Below, one piece after another: positions 1-5,476 of a DNA stretch of 5,476 bases (position 1 is the stretch's first letter; every line of letters begins with the position of its first letter). Under the pieces are notes generated by a model, which saw only the letters and a list, made by a program, of their open reading frames with translations, searched no databases and was not told the origin of the DNA. The stretch comes from Clostridiales bacterium (lineage in GTDB: Bacteria; Bacillota; Clostridia; Lachnospirales; Lachnospiraceae), in NCBI GenBank assembly GCA_019420405.1, contig JAHZHF010000207.1:1-5476 (forward strand), read 5' to 3'. A program made the translations under genes and the position numbers.

Positions 1-123
1 TTTGTCGAAATAGGGCTGTTTTCTAGTTTTTTTAAGACGGAAGTTAATGAATATATAGCTTCCAGAAGTAAGGCGAGGCCGGACACTTTTTTTGCGGATA
101 GTGTTATTGAACTTTATAGCTGA
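1..123 (+). CDS. C-terminal end of an unidentified upstream protein (partial)
   Basis: Frame 1 is open from the left edge to a TGA at 121-123 and gives 40 residues ending RPDTFFADSVIELYS. No motif or membrane segment that I recognise is present, so no function is offered. The stretch is AT-rich, about 37% GC, unlike the glycerol genes downstream. An open run of 40 codons could arise by chance in such DNA, so the coding call is tentative. If real, the gene ends about 40 bases before the promoter of the glycerol operon, and no convincing terminator separates the two. Confidence 0.4.
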   Translation, partial: FVEIGLFSSFFKTEVNEYIASRSKARPDTFFADSVIELYS

Positions 124-161
124 AACTGTCACAGCAATATGCCTGAAATTCAAAAAAACTC

Positions 162-190
162 TTGTAAATAATTGTGTATTATGATAAAAT
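162..190 (+). promoter_or_regulatory. Sigma-A type promoter of the glycerol operon
   Basis: A -35 box TTGTAA at 162-167 and a -10 box TAAAAT at 185-190 are separated by 17 bases in an AT-rich stretch. Each box differs from consensus by one or two bases. Transcription would start near 196-198, giving an untranslated leader of about 135 bases before glpP. The promoter lies upstream of the intrinsic terminator at 217-272, so that terminator belongs to this transcript and not to the preceding gene. Confidence 0.65.
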
Positions 191-216
191 TTTTTCAGTT
201 GAAAACCAGATGCTGA

Positions 217-272
217 GAGAGGAGAGCAAAAGAACAACAGAAATGTTGTTTTTCCTGCCTGCTCTCTTTTTT
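217..272 (+). terminator. Leader intrinsic terminator, probable GlpP antitermination target
   Basis: An upper stem pairs AACAACA (233-239) with TGTTGTT (244-250) around a GAAA tetraloop at 240-243. A lower stem pairs GAGAGCA (222-228) with TGCTCTC (260-266). An asymmetric internal loop, mainly CCTGCC at 254-259, separates them. Six T residues follow at 267-272. The lower stem can extend into the T tract through A-U and G-U pairs. In Bacillus subtilis, GlpP with glycerol 3-phosphate lets polymerase pass such a leader terminator ahead of glp genes. Its place between the promoter and glpP supports the same role here. The exact GlpP contact bases cannot be read from one sequence. Confidence 0.75.
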
Positions 273-280
273 ATTCCATA

Positions 281-316
281 GGGAACTATTTTTCTACAGG
301 AAACTATTTTTCAACA
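281..316 (+). repeat. Two-copy 18-base tandem repeat in the leader
   Basis: GGGAACTATTTTTCTACA (281-298) is followed directly by GGAAACTATTTTTCAACA (299-316), matching at 16 of 18 positions. The next two bases, GG at 317-318, continue the match and begin the ribosome binding site of glpP. The repeat lies wholly between the leader terminator and the glpP start. It may be simple slippage or recombination, or it may be a functional U-rich spacer. No role is proven. Confidence 0.8.
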
Positions 317-330
317 GGGGAGACAGAACA

Positions 331-900
331 ATGGATCAGAAATTTTATGATATGCTGGAAGCGAGTCCGGTGATTGCGGCAGTCAAGGATATGGAAGGGC
401 TGGAAAGATGCTGCAAATTGAGTGATATCCGGATCGTCTTTATCCTTTTCGGCGATATCTGCAGTATCCGTGATATTACGGAGAAAATAAAAGATGCGGG
501 AAAGATGGCGGTTGTCCATATGGATCTGGTCGGCGGCCTGAGCGCAAAGGAGATCGCTGTTGACTTTATTAAAAACAGTACCAGGGCTGACGGGATTATC
601 TCGACGAAACCTCCGCTGATCCGGAGGGGCAGAGAGCTGGGATTGTTTACCGTGCTCAGGTATTTCCTGATTGACTCTATGGCTCTGGAGAACATCCGCG
701 GACAGCAGCACGGGGTGAAGCCGGATGTGATTGAAGTTCTTCCCGGGCTGATGCCGGATATTATAAGAAAGATCTGCCAGTCGTCGAGGACGCCCATCAT
801 TGCGGGAGGGCTGCTTACGGACAAGAAGTCCGTTATGGCGGCGCTGGATGCGGGAGCGGTATGTGTCTCGTCGACAAATATGGATGTGTGGAATATGTGA
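331..900 (+). CDS. glpP: Glycerol-3-phosphate-responsive antiterminator GlpP
   Basis: A 189-residue cytosolic protein of the G3P_antiterm family (PF04309), close to the roughly 190 residues usual for the family. It is expected to be a TIM barrel that binds glycerol 3-phosphate and then acts on leader RNA to prevent termination. Visible signature segments are HMDLVGGL (63-70), DGIISTK (87-93), PDVIEVLPGLMP (131-142), TPIIAGGL (154-161) and AGAVCVSST (174-182). Together they resemble the phosphate-binding strands of such barrels. The ATG start follows a GGGGAGA ribosome binding site (317-323) with 7 bases between. A later Met at residue 8 has no comparable site. It is the first gene of the operon, 23 bases before glpK. 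It lies downstream of a conditional terminator, so it probably controls its own expression. Family assignment is firm; the RNA target is inferred from position. Confidence 0.93.
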   Translation: MDQKFYDMLEASPVIAAVKDMEGLERCCKLSDIRIVFILFGDICSIRDITEKIKDAGKMAVVHMDLVGGLSAKEIAVDFIKNSTRADGIISTKPPLIRRGRELGLFTVLRYFLIDSMALENIRGQQHGVKPDVIEVLPGLMPDIIRKICQSSRTPIIAGGLLTDKKSVMAALDAGAVCVSSTNMDVWNM

Positions 901-908
901 AGAATCAG

Positions 909-915
909 AAGGAGG
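909..915 (+). promoter_or_regulatory. Ribosome binding site that sets the glpK start
   Basis: AAGGAGG lies 8 bases before the ATG at 924. It decides between this start and an in-frame ATG at 861 inside glpP. The 861 start lacks such a site and would add 21 residues that are not part of the glycerol kinase fold. Confidence 0.88.
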
Positions 916-923
916 ATATAAAA

Positions 924-2420
924 ATGGCAAAATATGTGATGGCGCTGGACGCGGGGACGACCAGCAACAGGTGTATCCTGTTTAATGAAAAGGGAGAGAT
1001 GTGCAGTGTGGCTCAGCGGGAATTTACACAGTATTTCCCGAAGCCTGGCTGGGTGGAGCACGATGCGGATGAGATCTGGGCGAGCCAGCTCGGAGTCGCG
1101 GTAGAAGCCATGAATATGATCGGGGCTTCCGCGGAGGACATCGCCGCGATCGGGATCACGAACCAGAGGGAGACGGCGATCGTCTGGGATAAAAATACGG
1201 GAGAGCCTGTGTATCATGCGATTGTGTGGCAGTGCAGGAGAACGTCGGAATACTGCGACTCCCTTGTGGAGAGAGGGTTTACGGAGATATTCCGGGAGAA
1301 GACAGGACTGGTGATAGACGCTTATTTTTCCGCGACGAAGATCAAGTGGATTCTGGACAATGTTCCGGGTGCGAGAGAGAGGGCGGAAAAAGGAGAGCTT
1401 TTGTTCGGCACGGTGGAGACGTGGCTGATCTGGAAACTGACAAAAGGAGCAGTTCATGTGACAGATTATTCCAATGCATCCAGAACCATGCTCTTTAATA
1501 TCAATACCCTTGAGTGGGACGACGAGATCCTGGAAGTGCTTGATATTCCGAAAAGTATGCTGCCGGAGCCGAAACCGTCAAGCTGTGTCTATGGAACAGC
1601 TGATCCCTCTTTCCTGGGAGGCCCGATCCCGATTGCGGGAGCGGCGGGAGACCAGCAGGCGGCGCTCTTTGGCCAGACCTGTTTTATGCCGGGGGAGGCG
1701 AAGAATACATATGGAACCGGATGCTTCCTGCTGATGAATACGGGAGAAAAACCGGTATTTTCCCAGAATGGGCTGGTCACAACCATCGCCTGGGGACTGG
1801 ACGGGAAAGTGACATATGCCCTGGAAGGATCGATTTTTGTGGCCGGAGCGGCGGTGCAGTGGCTCAGGGATGAGATGCGGCTTATCGATTCAGCCATGGA
1901 CTCCGAGTACATGGCAAAGAAGGAGAAGGATACGAACGGATGCTATGTTGTTCCGGCGTTTACCGGGCTTGGAGCCCCGCACTGGGATCAGTATGCACGC
2001 GGAACTATCGTGGGAATTACCCGCGGCGTCAACAAGTACCATATTATCCGGGCTACGCTGGAGTCTATCGCGTATCAGGTGAACGACGTACTGGAGGCCA
2101 TGAAGGCGGACTCCGGAATCGCGCTTGCTTCGCTTAAAGTGGATGGCGGCGCAAGTGCCAATGATTTCCTGATGCAGACGCAGGCGGACATTATCAACGC
2201 TCCGGTGAACCGGCCCCAGTGTGTAGAGACGACAGCCATGGGAGCGGCCTATCTGGCAGGGCTTGCGGTAGGATACTGGCAGAGCAAGGAAGATGTGGTG
2301 AGAAACTGGGCCATTGACAGGACCTTTACTCCGTCGATCAGCGACGAGAAGAGGCGGAAAATGGTCAAGGGATGGAATAAGGCTGTGAAATATGCTTACG
2401 GCTGGGCGAAAGAAGACTGA
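924..2420 (+). CDS. glpK: Glycerol kinase
   Basis: A 498-residue FGGY-family kinase that phosphorylates glycerol with ATP to sn-glycerol 3-phosphate in the cytosol. Length matches the usual 495-505. The N-terminal phosphate loop reads LDAGTTSNR (8-16). Expected glycerol contacts are R82 and E83 in NQRET, W102, Y134 in AYFSATK, and the catalytic base D243 in GDQQAALFGQ (242-251). FGGY signatures lie near 134-146 and 440-458, and the ATP-side GTGCFLL is at 264-270. The start at 924 is chosen because a strong ribosome binding site precedes it and the protein then begins MAKYVMALDAG, as in relatives. Gaps are 23 bases to glpP and 31 to the next start. Oddities: Ala replaces the usual Gln in DQGTTS, and Ser229 stands where many Firmicute enzymes have the histidine phosphorylated by the PTS. 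Confidence 0.97.
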   Translation: MAKYVMALDAGTTSNRCILFNEKGEMCSVAQREFTQYFPKPGWVEHDADEIWASQLGVAVEAMNMIGASAEDIAAIGITNQRETAIVWDKNTGEPVYHAIVWQCRRTSEYCDSLVERGFTEIFREKTGLVIDAYFSATKIKWILDNVPGARERAEKGELLFGTVETWLIWKLTKGAVHVTDYSNASRTMLFNINTLEWDDEILEVLDIPKSMLPEPKPSSCVYGTADPSFLGGPIPIAGAAGDQQAALFGQTCFMPGEAKNTYGTGCFLLMNTGEKPVFSQNGLVTTIAWGLDGKVTYALEGSIFVAGAAVQWLRDEMRLIDSAMDSEYMAKKEKDTNGCYVVPAFTGLGAPHWDQYARGTIVGITRGVNKYHIIRATLESIAYQVNDVLEAMKADSGIALASLKVDGGASANDFLMQTQADIINAPVNRPQCVETTAMGAAYLAGLAVGYWQSKEDVVRNWAIDRTFTPSISDEKRRKMVKGWNKAVKYAYGWAKED

Positions 2421-2436
2421 AATACGGAGAAATCGG

Positions 2437-2442
2437 AAGGAG
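2437..2442 (+). promoter_or_regulatory. Ribosome binding site that sets the GlpA-like gene start
   Basis: AAGGAG lies 9 bases before the ATG at 2452. It favours this start over an in-frame ATG at 2392 inside glpK. From 2452 the protein starts MYDVIIIGGG, so the FAD-binding beta strand begins at once, as is normal for this fold. Confidence 0.85.
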
Positions 2443-2451
2443 AAAAGAGTC

Positions 2452-3888
2452 ATGTATGATGTGATCATAATCGGAGGGGGCGTATCCGGCGCGGCTTCCG
2501 CACGTGAGCTCTCACGCTTTCAGGCGAAGATATGCGTGCTGGAAAAGGAGGAGGACGTCTGCTGCGGTACGTCCAAAGCCAACAGTGCAATCGTGCACGC
2601 GGGCTATGATGCGATTCCCGGTTCCCTGATGGCGAGGCTGAATGTCAGGGGAAACGAGATGATGGGCAAGCTGGCAGAGGAGCTGGATTTTCCGTTTGAG
2701 AGGATTGGCTCGCTTGTAGTCTGCTTAAGTGAAGAGGATATGCCGGGCCTCATGGAGCTCTATGAGAGAGGACAGAAAAACGGCGTGAAGGACTTAAAGA
2801 TCATAAACCGGGAGGAGGCTCTTGCCATGGAGCCAAACCTTACGGACAATGTTTATGCAGCGCTCTATGCACCGACGGCGGGGATTGTATGTCCCTTTAA
2901 TCTGAACATAGCTCTGGCGGAAAATGCGTGTGAGAATGGAGTGGAATTCCGGTTCGATACAGAGGTTCAGGAGATCGTGAAGCTGGAGAACGGGTTTGAA
3001 CTCCGGACAAACAGCGGGACGTTCCAGGCCAGATGTGTGGTGAACGCAGCCGGAGTTTATGCGGATCAGTTCCATAATATGGTGAGCGGCGAGAAGATTC
3101 ATATTACACCGAGAAGAGGGGACTACTGTCTTCTGGATAAAAACGCCGGAAAACATGTGAGCCGGACGATCTTCTCCCTTCCGGGCAAATACGGAAAAGG
3201 GGTTCTGGTAAGTCCTACCGTTCACGGAAATCTGCTGGTGGGACCGACTGCCATTGATATCGAGGACAAAGAGGGGACAAACACGACGCGGGAGGGGCTT
3301 GACCAGGTAATCTTAAAAGCCGGACAGAGCGTTAAGAACCTGCCCATGCGACAGGTGATCACTTCTTTTGCGGGATTGAGAGCTCATGAGGACGGTTCCG
3401 AGTTCCTGATCGGGGAAGTGAAGGACGCGGAAGGCTTCATCGACTGCGCCGGGATTGAGTCGCCGGGGCTTACAAGCTGTCCTGCCATTGGTGAGATGGT
3501 AGCGGATCTCGTGAGCAGCAAACTGAATCTTAAGAAAAAAGAGAACTTTAAAGCCACAAGAAAAGGAATCCTGAACCCGGAGACTCTGTCTAAGGAAGAA
3601 CGGGCCGAGTTGATCCGGAGAAAACCGGCTTATGGAAATATCATCTGCCGATGTGAGATGATTACAGAGGGAGAGATCATTGACGCGATCCGGCGTCCAC
3701 TCGGCGCGAAGTCCCTTGACGGAGTGAAGAGAAGGACAAGGGCCGGGATGGGGCGGTGCCAGGCAGGCTTCTGCTCTCCGAGGACAATGGAGATCCTCGC
3801 CAGGGAGCTCGGAACAGAGATGTCCGAAATTACGAAGGCGGGCGGAGCGTCCAGGCTTGTGCTGGGGACGAATAAAGATACATTATAG
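2452..3888 (+). CDS. GlpA-like FAD oxidoreductase with [2Fe-2S] BFD-like domain
   Basis: 478 residues with no signal peptide or membrane helix. Residues 1 to about 355 form a DAO-type FAD domain (PF01266), with GGGVSG at 8-13, the acidic strand end VLEKEE (29-34), GTSKANSAIVHAG (39-51), and AAG at 199-201. FAGLRAHEDG (306-315) recalls the AGLRP segment whose Arg contacts glycerol 3-phosphate in GlpD. Residues about 396-445 match the BFD-like [2Fe-2S] domain (PF04324), with C399, C401, C436 and C441 spaced C-x-C-x34-C-x4-C, as at the C-terminus of E. coli GlpA. The GlpD/GlpA lysine motif of the type GGKxTTYR is not visible; GIESPGLTSCPAIGE (334-348) occupies that region, as in LhgO-like oxidases. 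Context after glpK makes G3P the likely substrate, but L-2-hydroxyglutarate-type or other hydroxy acids remain possible from sequence alone. It lies 31 bases after glpK and 17 before the next gene. Confidence 0.85.
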   Translation: MYDVIIIGGGVSGAASARELSRFQAKICVLEKEEDVCCGTSKANSAIVHAGYDAIPGSLMARLNVRGNEMMGKLAEELDFPFERIGSLVVCLSEEDMPGLMELYERGQKNGVKDLKIINREEALAMEPNLTDNVYAALYAPTAGIVCPFNLNIALAENACENGVEFRFDTEVQEIVKLENGFELRTNSGTFQARCVVNAAGVYADQFHNMVSGEKIHITPRRGDYCLLDKNAGKHVSRTIFSLPGKYGKGVLVSPTVHGNLLVGPTAIDIEDKEGTNTTREGLDQVILKAGQSVKNLPMRQVITSFAGLRAHEDGSEFLIGEVKDAEGFIDCAGIESPGLTSCPAIGEMVADLVSSKLNLKKKENFKATRKGILNPETLSKEERAELIRRKPAYGNIICRCEMITEGEIIDAIRRPLGAKSLDGVKRRTRAGMGRCQAGFCSPRTMEILARELGTEMSEITKAGGASRLVLGTNKDTL

Positions 3889-3905
3889 AAAGGAAGGCTT
3901 CGGAG

Positions 3906-5174
3906 ATGAAGAATTATGATATTGTGATTATCGGAGGAGGCCCGGCCGGCCTTGCGGCAGCAGTCTCGGCGAGGAAAAACGGGATTGAGAGCATCCTGAT
4001 CCTTGAGAGGGACAAAGAGCTGGGCGGGATCTTAAACCAGTGTATTCACAACGGCTTCGGCCTTCATACATTTAAGGAAGAGCTGACCGGGCCGGAGTAT
4101 GCGCAGAGGTTTATCGACCAGACAGAGGAACTGAAAATTGAATACCGCCTAAACACGATGGTGATGGATATCAGTCCGGACAAGATTGTCACTGCGATGA
4201 ACAGAACGGAAGGACTCTTTGAGATCCAGGCGAAGGCTGTGATTCTGGCCATGGGATGCCGCGAGCGTCCGCGAGGCGCCTTAAATATCCCGGGATACCG
4301 TCCTGCGGGAATCTATTCGGCAGGCACGGCTCAGAGGCTTGTCAATATGGAAGGGCTTATGCCGGGCCGCGAAGTGGTGATTCTTGGTTCCGGGGACATC
4401 GGGCTGATTATGGCGCGGAGGATGACGTTTGAAGGGGCGAAGGTGAAGGTGGTAGCCGAGCTGATGCCCTATTCCGGAGGTTTGAAAAGGAATATCGTGC
4501 AGTGCCTTGACGATTACGGAATCCCGCTGAAACTGAGCCACACCGTGGTTGATATAAAAGGGAAAGAGCGCCTGGAGGGCGTGACGCTCGCCGAGGTGGA
4601 TAAAAACGGAAAACCGATCCCGGGGACAGAAGAATTTTACTCCTGTGATACCCTTCTTCTTTCTGTCGGGCTGATTCCGGAGAATGAGCTTTCCAACGGA
4701 ATGGGAGTGGAGATGAACCCGGTGACATCTGGGCCGAAGGTAAATGAGAGTCTTGAGACGAATATCGACGGGGTATTCGCCTGCGGCAACGTGCTTCATG
4801 TACATGACCTGGTGGACTTTGTGTCCGAGGAGGCGGCTGCAGCGGGAAAGAACGCTGCAGAGTACGTCAAAGGAAACCGCGAAGGCGGGGAGAGCGGATA
4901 TGAGATCCGCCTAAACCCGGTGGACGGCGTGCGCTACACAGTTCCGTTGACAGTCAATCCGGCCCGGATGGACGAGGAGCTGACCGTTCGTTTCCGTGTA
5001 GGAGGCGTATACAAAAACTGCTATGTGAGCGCATATTTCGACGATGAGAGGGTAATTCACAGAAAACGGCAGATCGTAGCTCCGGGGGAGATGGAGGAGA
5101 TCAGGCTGAAAAAAGACCAGCTTCTGAATTATCCCGATCTTAAGACAATCACAGTGAAGATAGAGGAGGCGTAG
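3906..5174 (+). CDS. Pyridine-nucleotide-type FAD oxidoreductase, probable partner subunit
   Basis: 422 residues of the Pyr_redox_2 fold (PF07992), predicted soluble. The FAD loop GGGPAG is at 10-15 and the second dinucleotide loop GSGDIG at 161-166. GCRERPRG (117-124) is a segment seen in the small flavoprotein subunits of HcnB or sarcosine-oxidase-alpha-type enzymes. DGVFACGN (288-295) is the closing FAD motif. Residues from about 335 to 420 form a beta-rich tail that I cannot name. No CxxC redox pair is present; a single Cys46 lies in NQCIHNGFGL. The start has AGGAAGG (3891-3897) with an 8-base spacing. It takes the place that GlpB has in the E. coli glpABC operon but is a different family. 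It probably exchanges electrons between the GlpA-like subunit and NAD(P) or another carrier. The partner role is inferred from gene order. Confidence 0.85.
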   Translation: MKNYDIVIIGGGPAGLAAAVSARKNGIESILILERDKELGGILNQCIHNGFGLHTFKEELTGPEYAQRFIDQTEELKIEYRLNTMVMDISPDKIVTAMNRTEGLFEIQAKAVILAMGCRERPRGALNIPGYRPAGIYSAGTAQRLVNMEGLMPGREVVILGSGDIGLIMARRMTFEGAKVKVVAELMPYSGGLKRNIVQCLDDYGIPLKLSHTVVDIKGKERLEGVTLAEVDKNGKPIPGTEEFYSCDTLLLSVGLIPENELSNGMGVEMNPVTSGPKVNESLETNIDGVFACGNVLHVHDLVDFVSEEAAAAGKNAAEYVKGNREGGESGYEIRLNPVDGVRYTVPLTVNPARMDEELTVRFRVGGVYKNCYVSAYFDDERVIHRKRQIVAPGEMEEIRLKKDQLLNYPDLKTITVKIEEA

Positions 5175-5177
5175 GCA

Positions 5178-5476
5178 ATGGAAATCAGAAATCTGACCTG
5201 TATAAGCTGTCCCATGGGGTGTCCCATCACCGTGGAGATGGAGGGGGAAGAGATCATAAGCGTGACCGGGAATACATGCAAAAGGGGCGAAGTCTATGCC
5301 CGGAAAGAGGTGACGAACCCGACCCGTATCGTAACCTCCACTGTAAAAGTGCGGGGCGGGGCAGCAGACATGGTGTCCGTAAAGACTAAGGAAGATATAC
5401 CGAAAGGGAAGATATTCGAATGCGTGAGAGCCCTAAAAGGCGTGGAGATCGAAGCTCCGGTCCATATCGGCGACGT
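5178..5476 (+). CDS. DUF1667 iron-sulfur protein (3' end outside window)
   Basis: 99 complete codons are visible before the right edge. DUF1667 (PF07892) proteins are usually about 120 residues, so most of the protein is present. It starts MEIRNLTCISCPMGCPI. Cysteines C8, C11, C15 and C34 are spaced C-x2-C-x3-C-x18-C, a likely [4Fe-4S] site, followed by KRGEVYARKEVTNPTRIVTS. C90s-region residues show no further cluster motif apart from a lone Cys near residue 77. The ribosome binding site AGAGGAGG (5162-5169) lies inside the end of the preceding gene, 8 bases before the ATG, and the two genes are only 3 bases apart, so translational coupling is likely. It probably relays electrons within the three-protein oxidoreductase; this is inferred, since the family has no assigned biochemical role that I can state. 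Confidence 0.85.
   Translation, partial: MEIRNLTCISCPMGCPITVEMEGEEIISVTGNTCKRGEVYARKEVTNPTRIVTSTVKVRGGAADMVSVKTKEDIPKGKIFECVRALKGVEIEAPVHIGD

Noticed and set aside
121..134. Possible CcpA cre site TGAAACTGTCACAG upstream of the promoter
   Set aside because: It shares the TGAAA end but misses the central CG and the closing WCA, so it has too many mismatches.
119..135. Hairpin GCTG/CAGC as terminator of the upstream gene
   Set aside because: The stem is only 4 pairs and no T tract follows.
198..315. Long-range pairing of GTTGAAAA (198-205) with TTTTCAAC (308-315), or of TTTCCTG (251-257) with CAGGAAA (297-303), as a riboswitch-like structure
   Set aside because: The complementarities are exact but only 7-8 bases and AT-rich, and the partner arms lie downstream of the terminator, so they cannot decide termination. 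Chance is a sufficient explanation.
861..923. Upstream in-frame start for glpK inside glpP
   Set aside because: It lacks a ribosome binding site, and the added 21 residues derive from the glpP end and the spacer. The ATG at 924 has AAGGAGG and gives the normal N-terminus.
345..1457. Long open frame of 370 codons on the minus strand across glpP and glpK
   Set aside because: It is antisense to two clearly identified genes, its translation is low in complexity and rich in R, S, P and H, and no ribosome binding site or family motif supports it. It reflects codon bias of the plus-strand genes.
2392..2451. Upstream in-frame start for the GlpA-like gene inside glpK
   Set aside because: The added residues are basic and unrelated to the FAD fold, and AAGGAG before 2452 fixes the start there.
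1890..2468. Minus-strand open frame opposite the end of glpK
   Set aside because: It is a mirror of glpK codons with no recognisable protein features.

Overview
The window suggests a Gram-positive anaerobe of the Clostridia, probably Lachnospiraceae. This rests on the strong purine-rich ribosome binding sites, the tightly spaced co-directional genes, the GlpP-type antiterminator, and the pairing of a GlpK with two flavoproteins and a DUF1667 iron-sulfur protein. The placement comes from gene content and sequence style only; no search was run.

Bases 1-123 look like the 3' end of an unidentified plus-strand gene, AT-rich (about 37% GC) compared with what follows. Bases 124-330 are a regulatory leader. 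It holds a good vegetative-type promoter (TTGTAA, 17 bases, TAAAAT), then an intrinsic terminator with a GAAA tetraloop and a six-T tract, then an 18-base tandem duplication, then the ribosome binding site of glpP. From 331 to the right edge, five plus-strand genes form one apparent operon with gaps of 30 bases or less: glpP (antiterminator), glpK (glycerol kinase), a DAO-family FAD oxidoreductase with a C-terminal BFD-like [2Fe-2S] domain (GlpA-like), a pyridine-nucleotide-type FAD oxidoreductase, and a DUF1667 protein cut by the window edge.

The likely joint role is anaerobic glycerol catabolism. GlpK makes sn-glycerol 3-phosphate (G3P). G3P activates GlpP, which lets transcription pass the leader terminator. 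The two flavoproteins and the DUF1667 protein probably form a soluble multi-subunit dehydrogenase that oxidises G3P to dihydroxyacetone phosphate. Because glpP lies downstream of the terminator, it would sit inside its own positive feedback loop. No glycerol facilitator, membrane anchor, mobile element, RNA gene or CRISPR array is visible.

The most interesting points are the non-canonical three-protein oxidoreductase with an unknown electron acceptor, the resemblance of the DUF1667 cysteine pattern to the [4Fe-4S] end of molybdopterin oxidoreductases, the autogenous antitermination layout, and the absence in GlpK of the histidine that Firmicute PTS phosphorylates.
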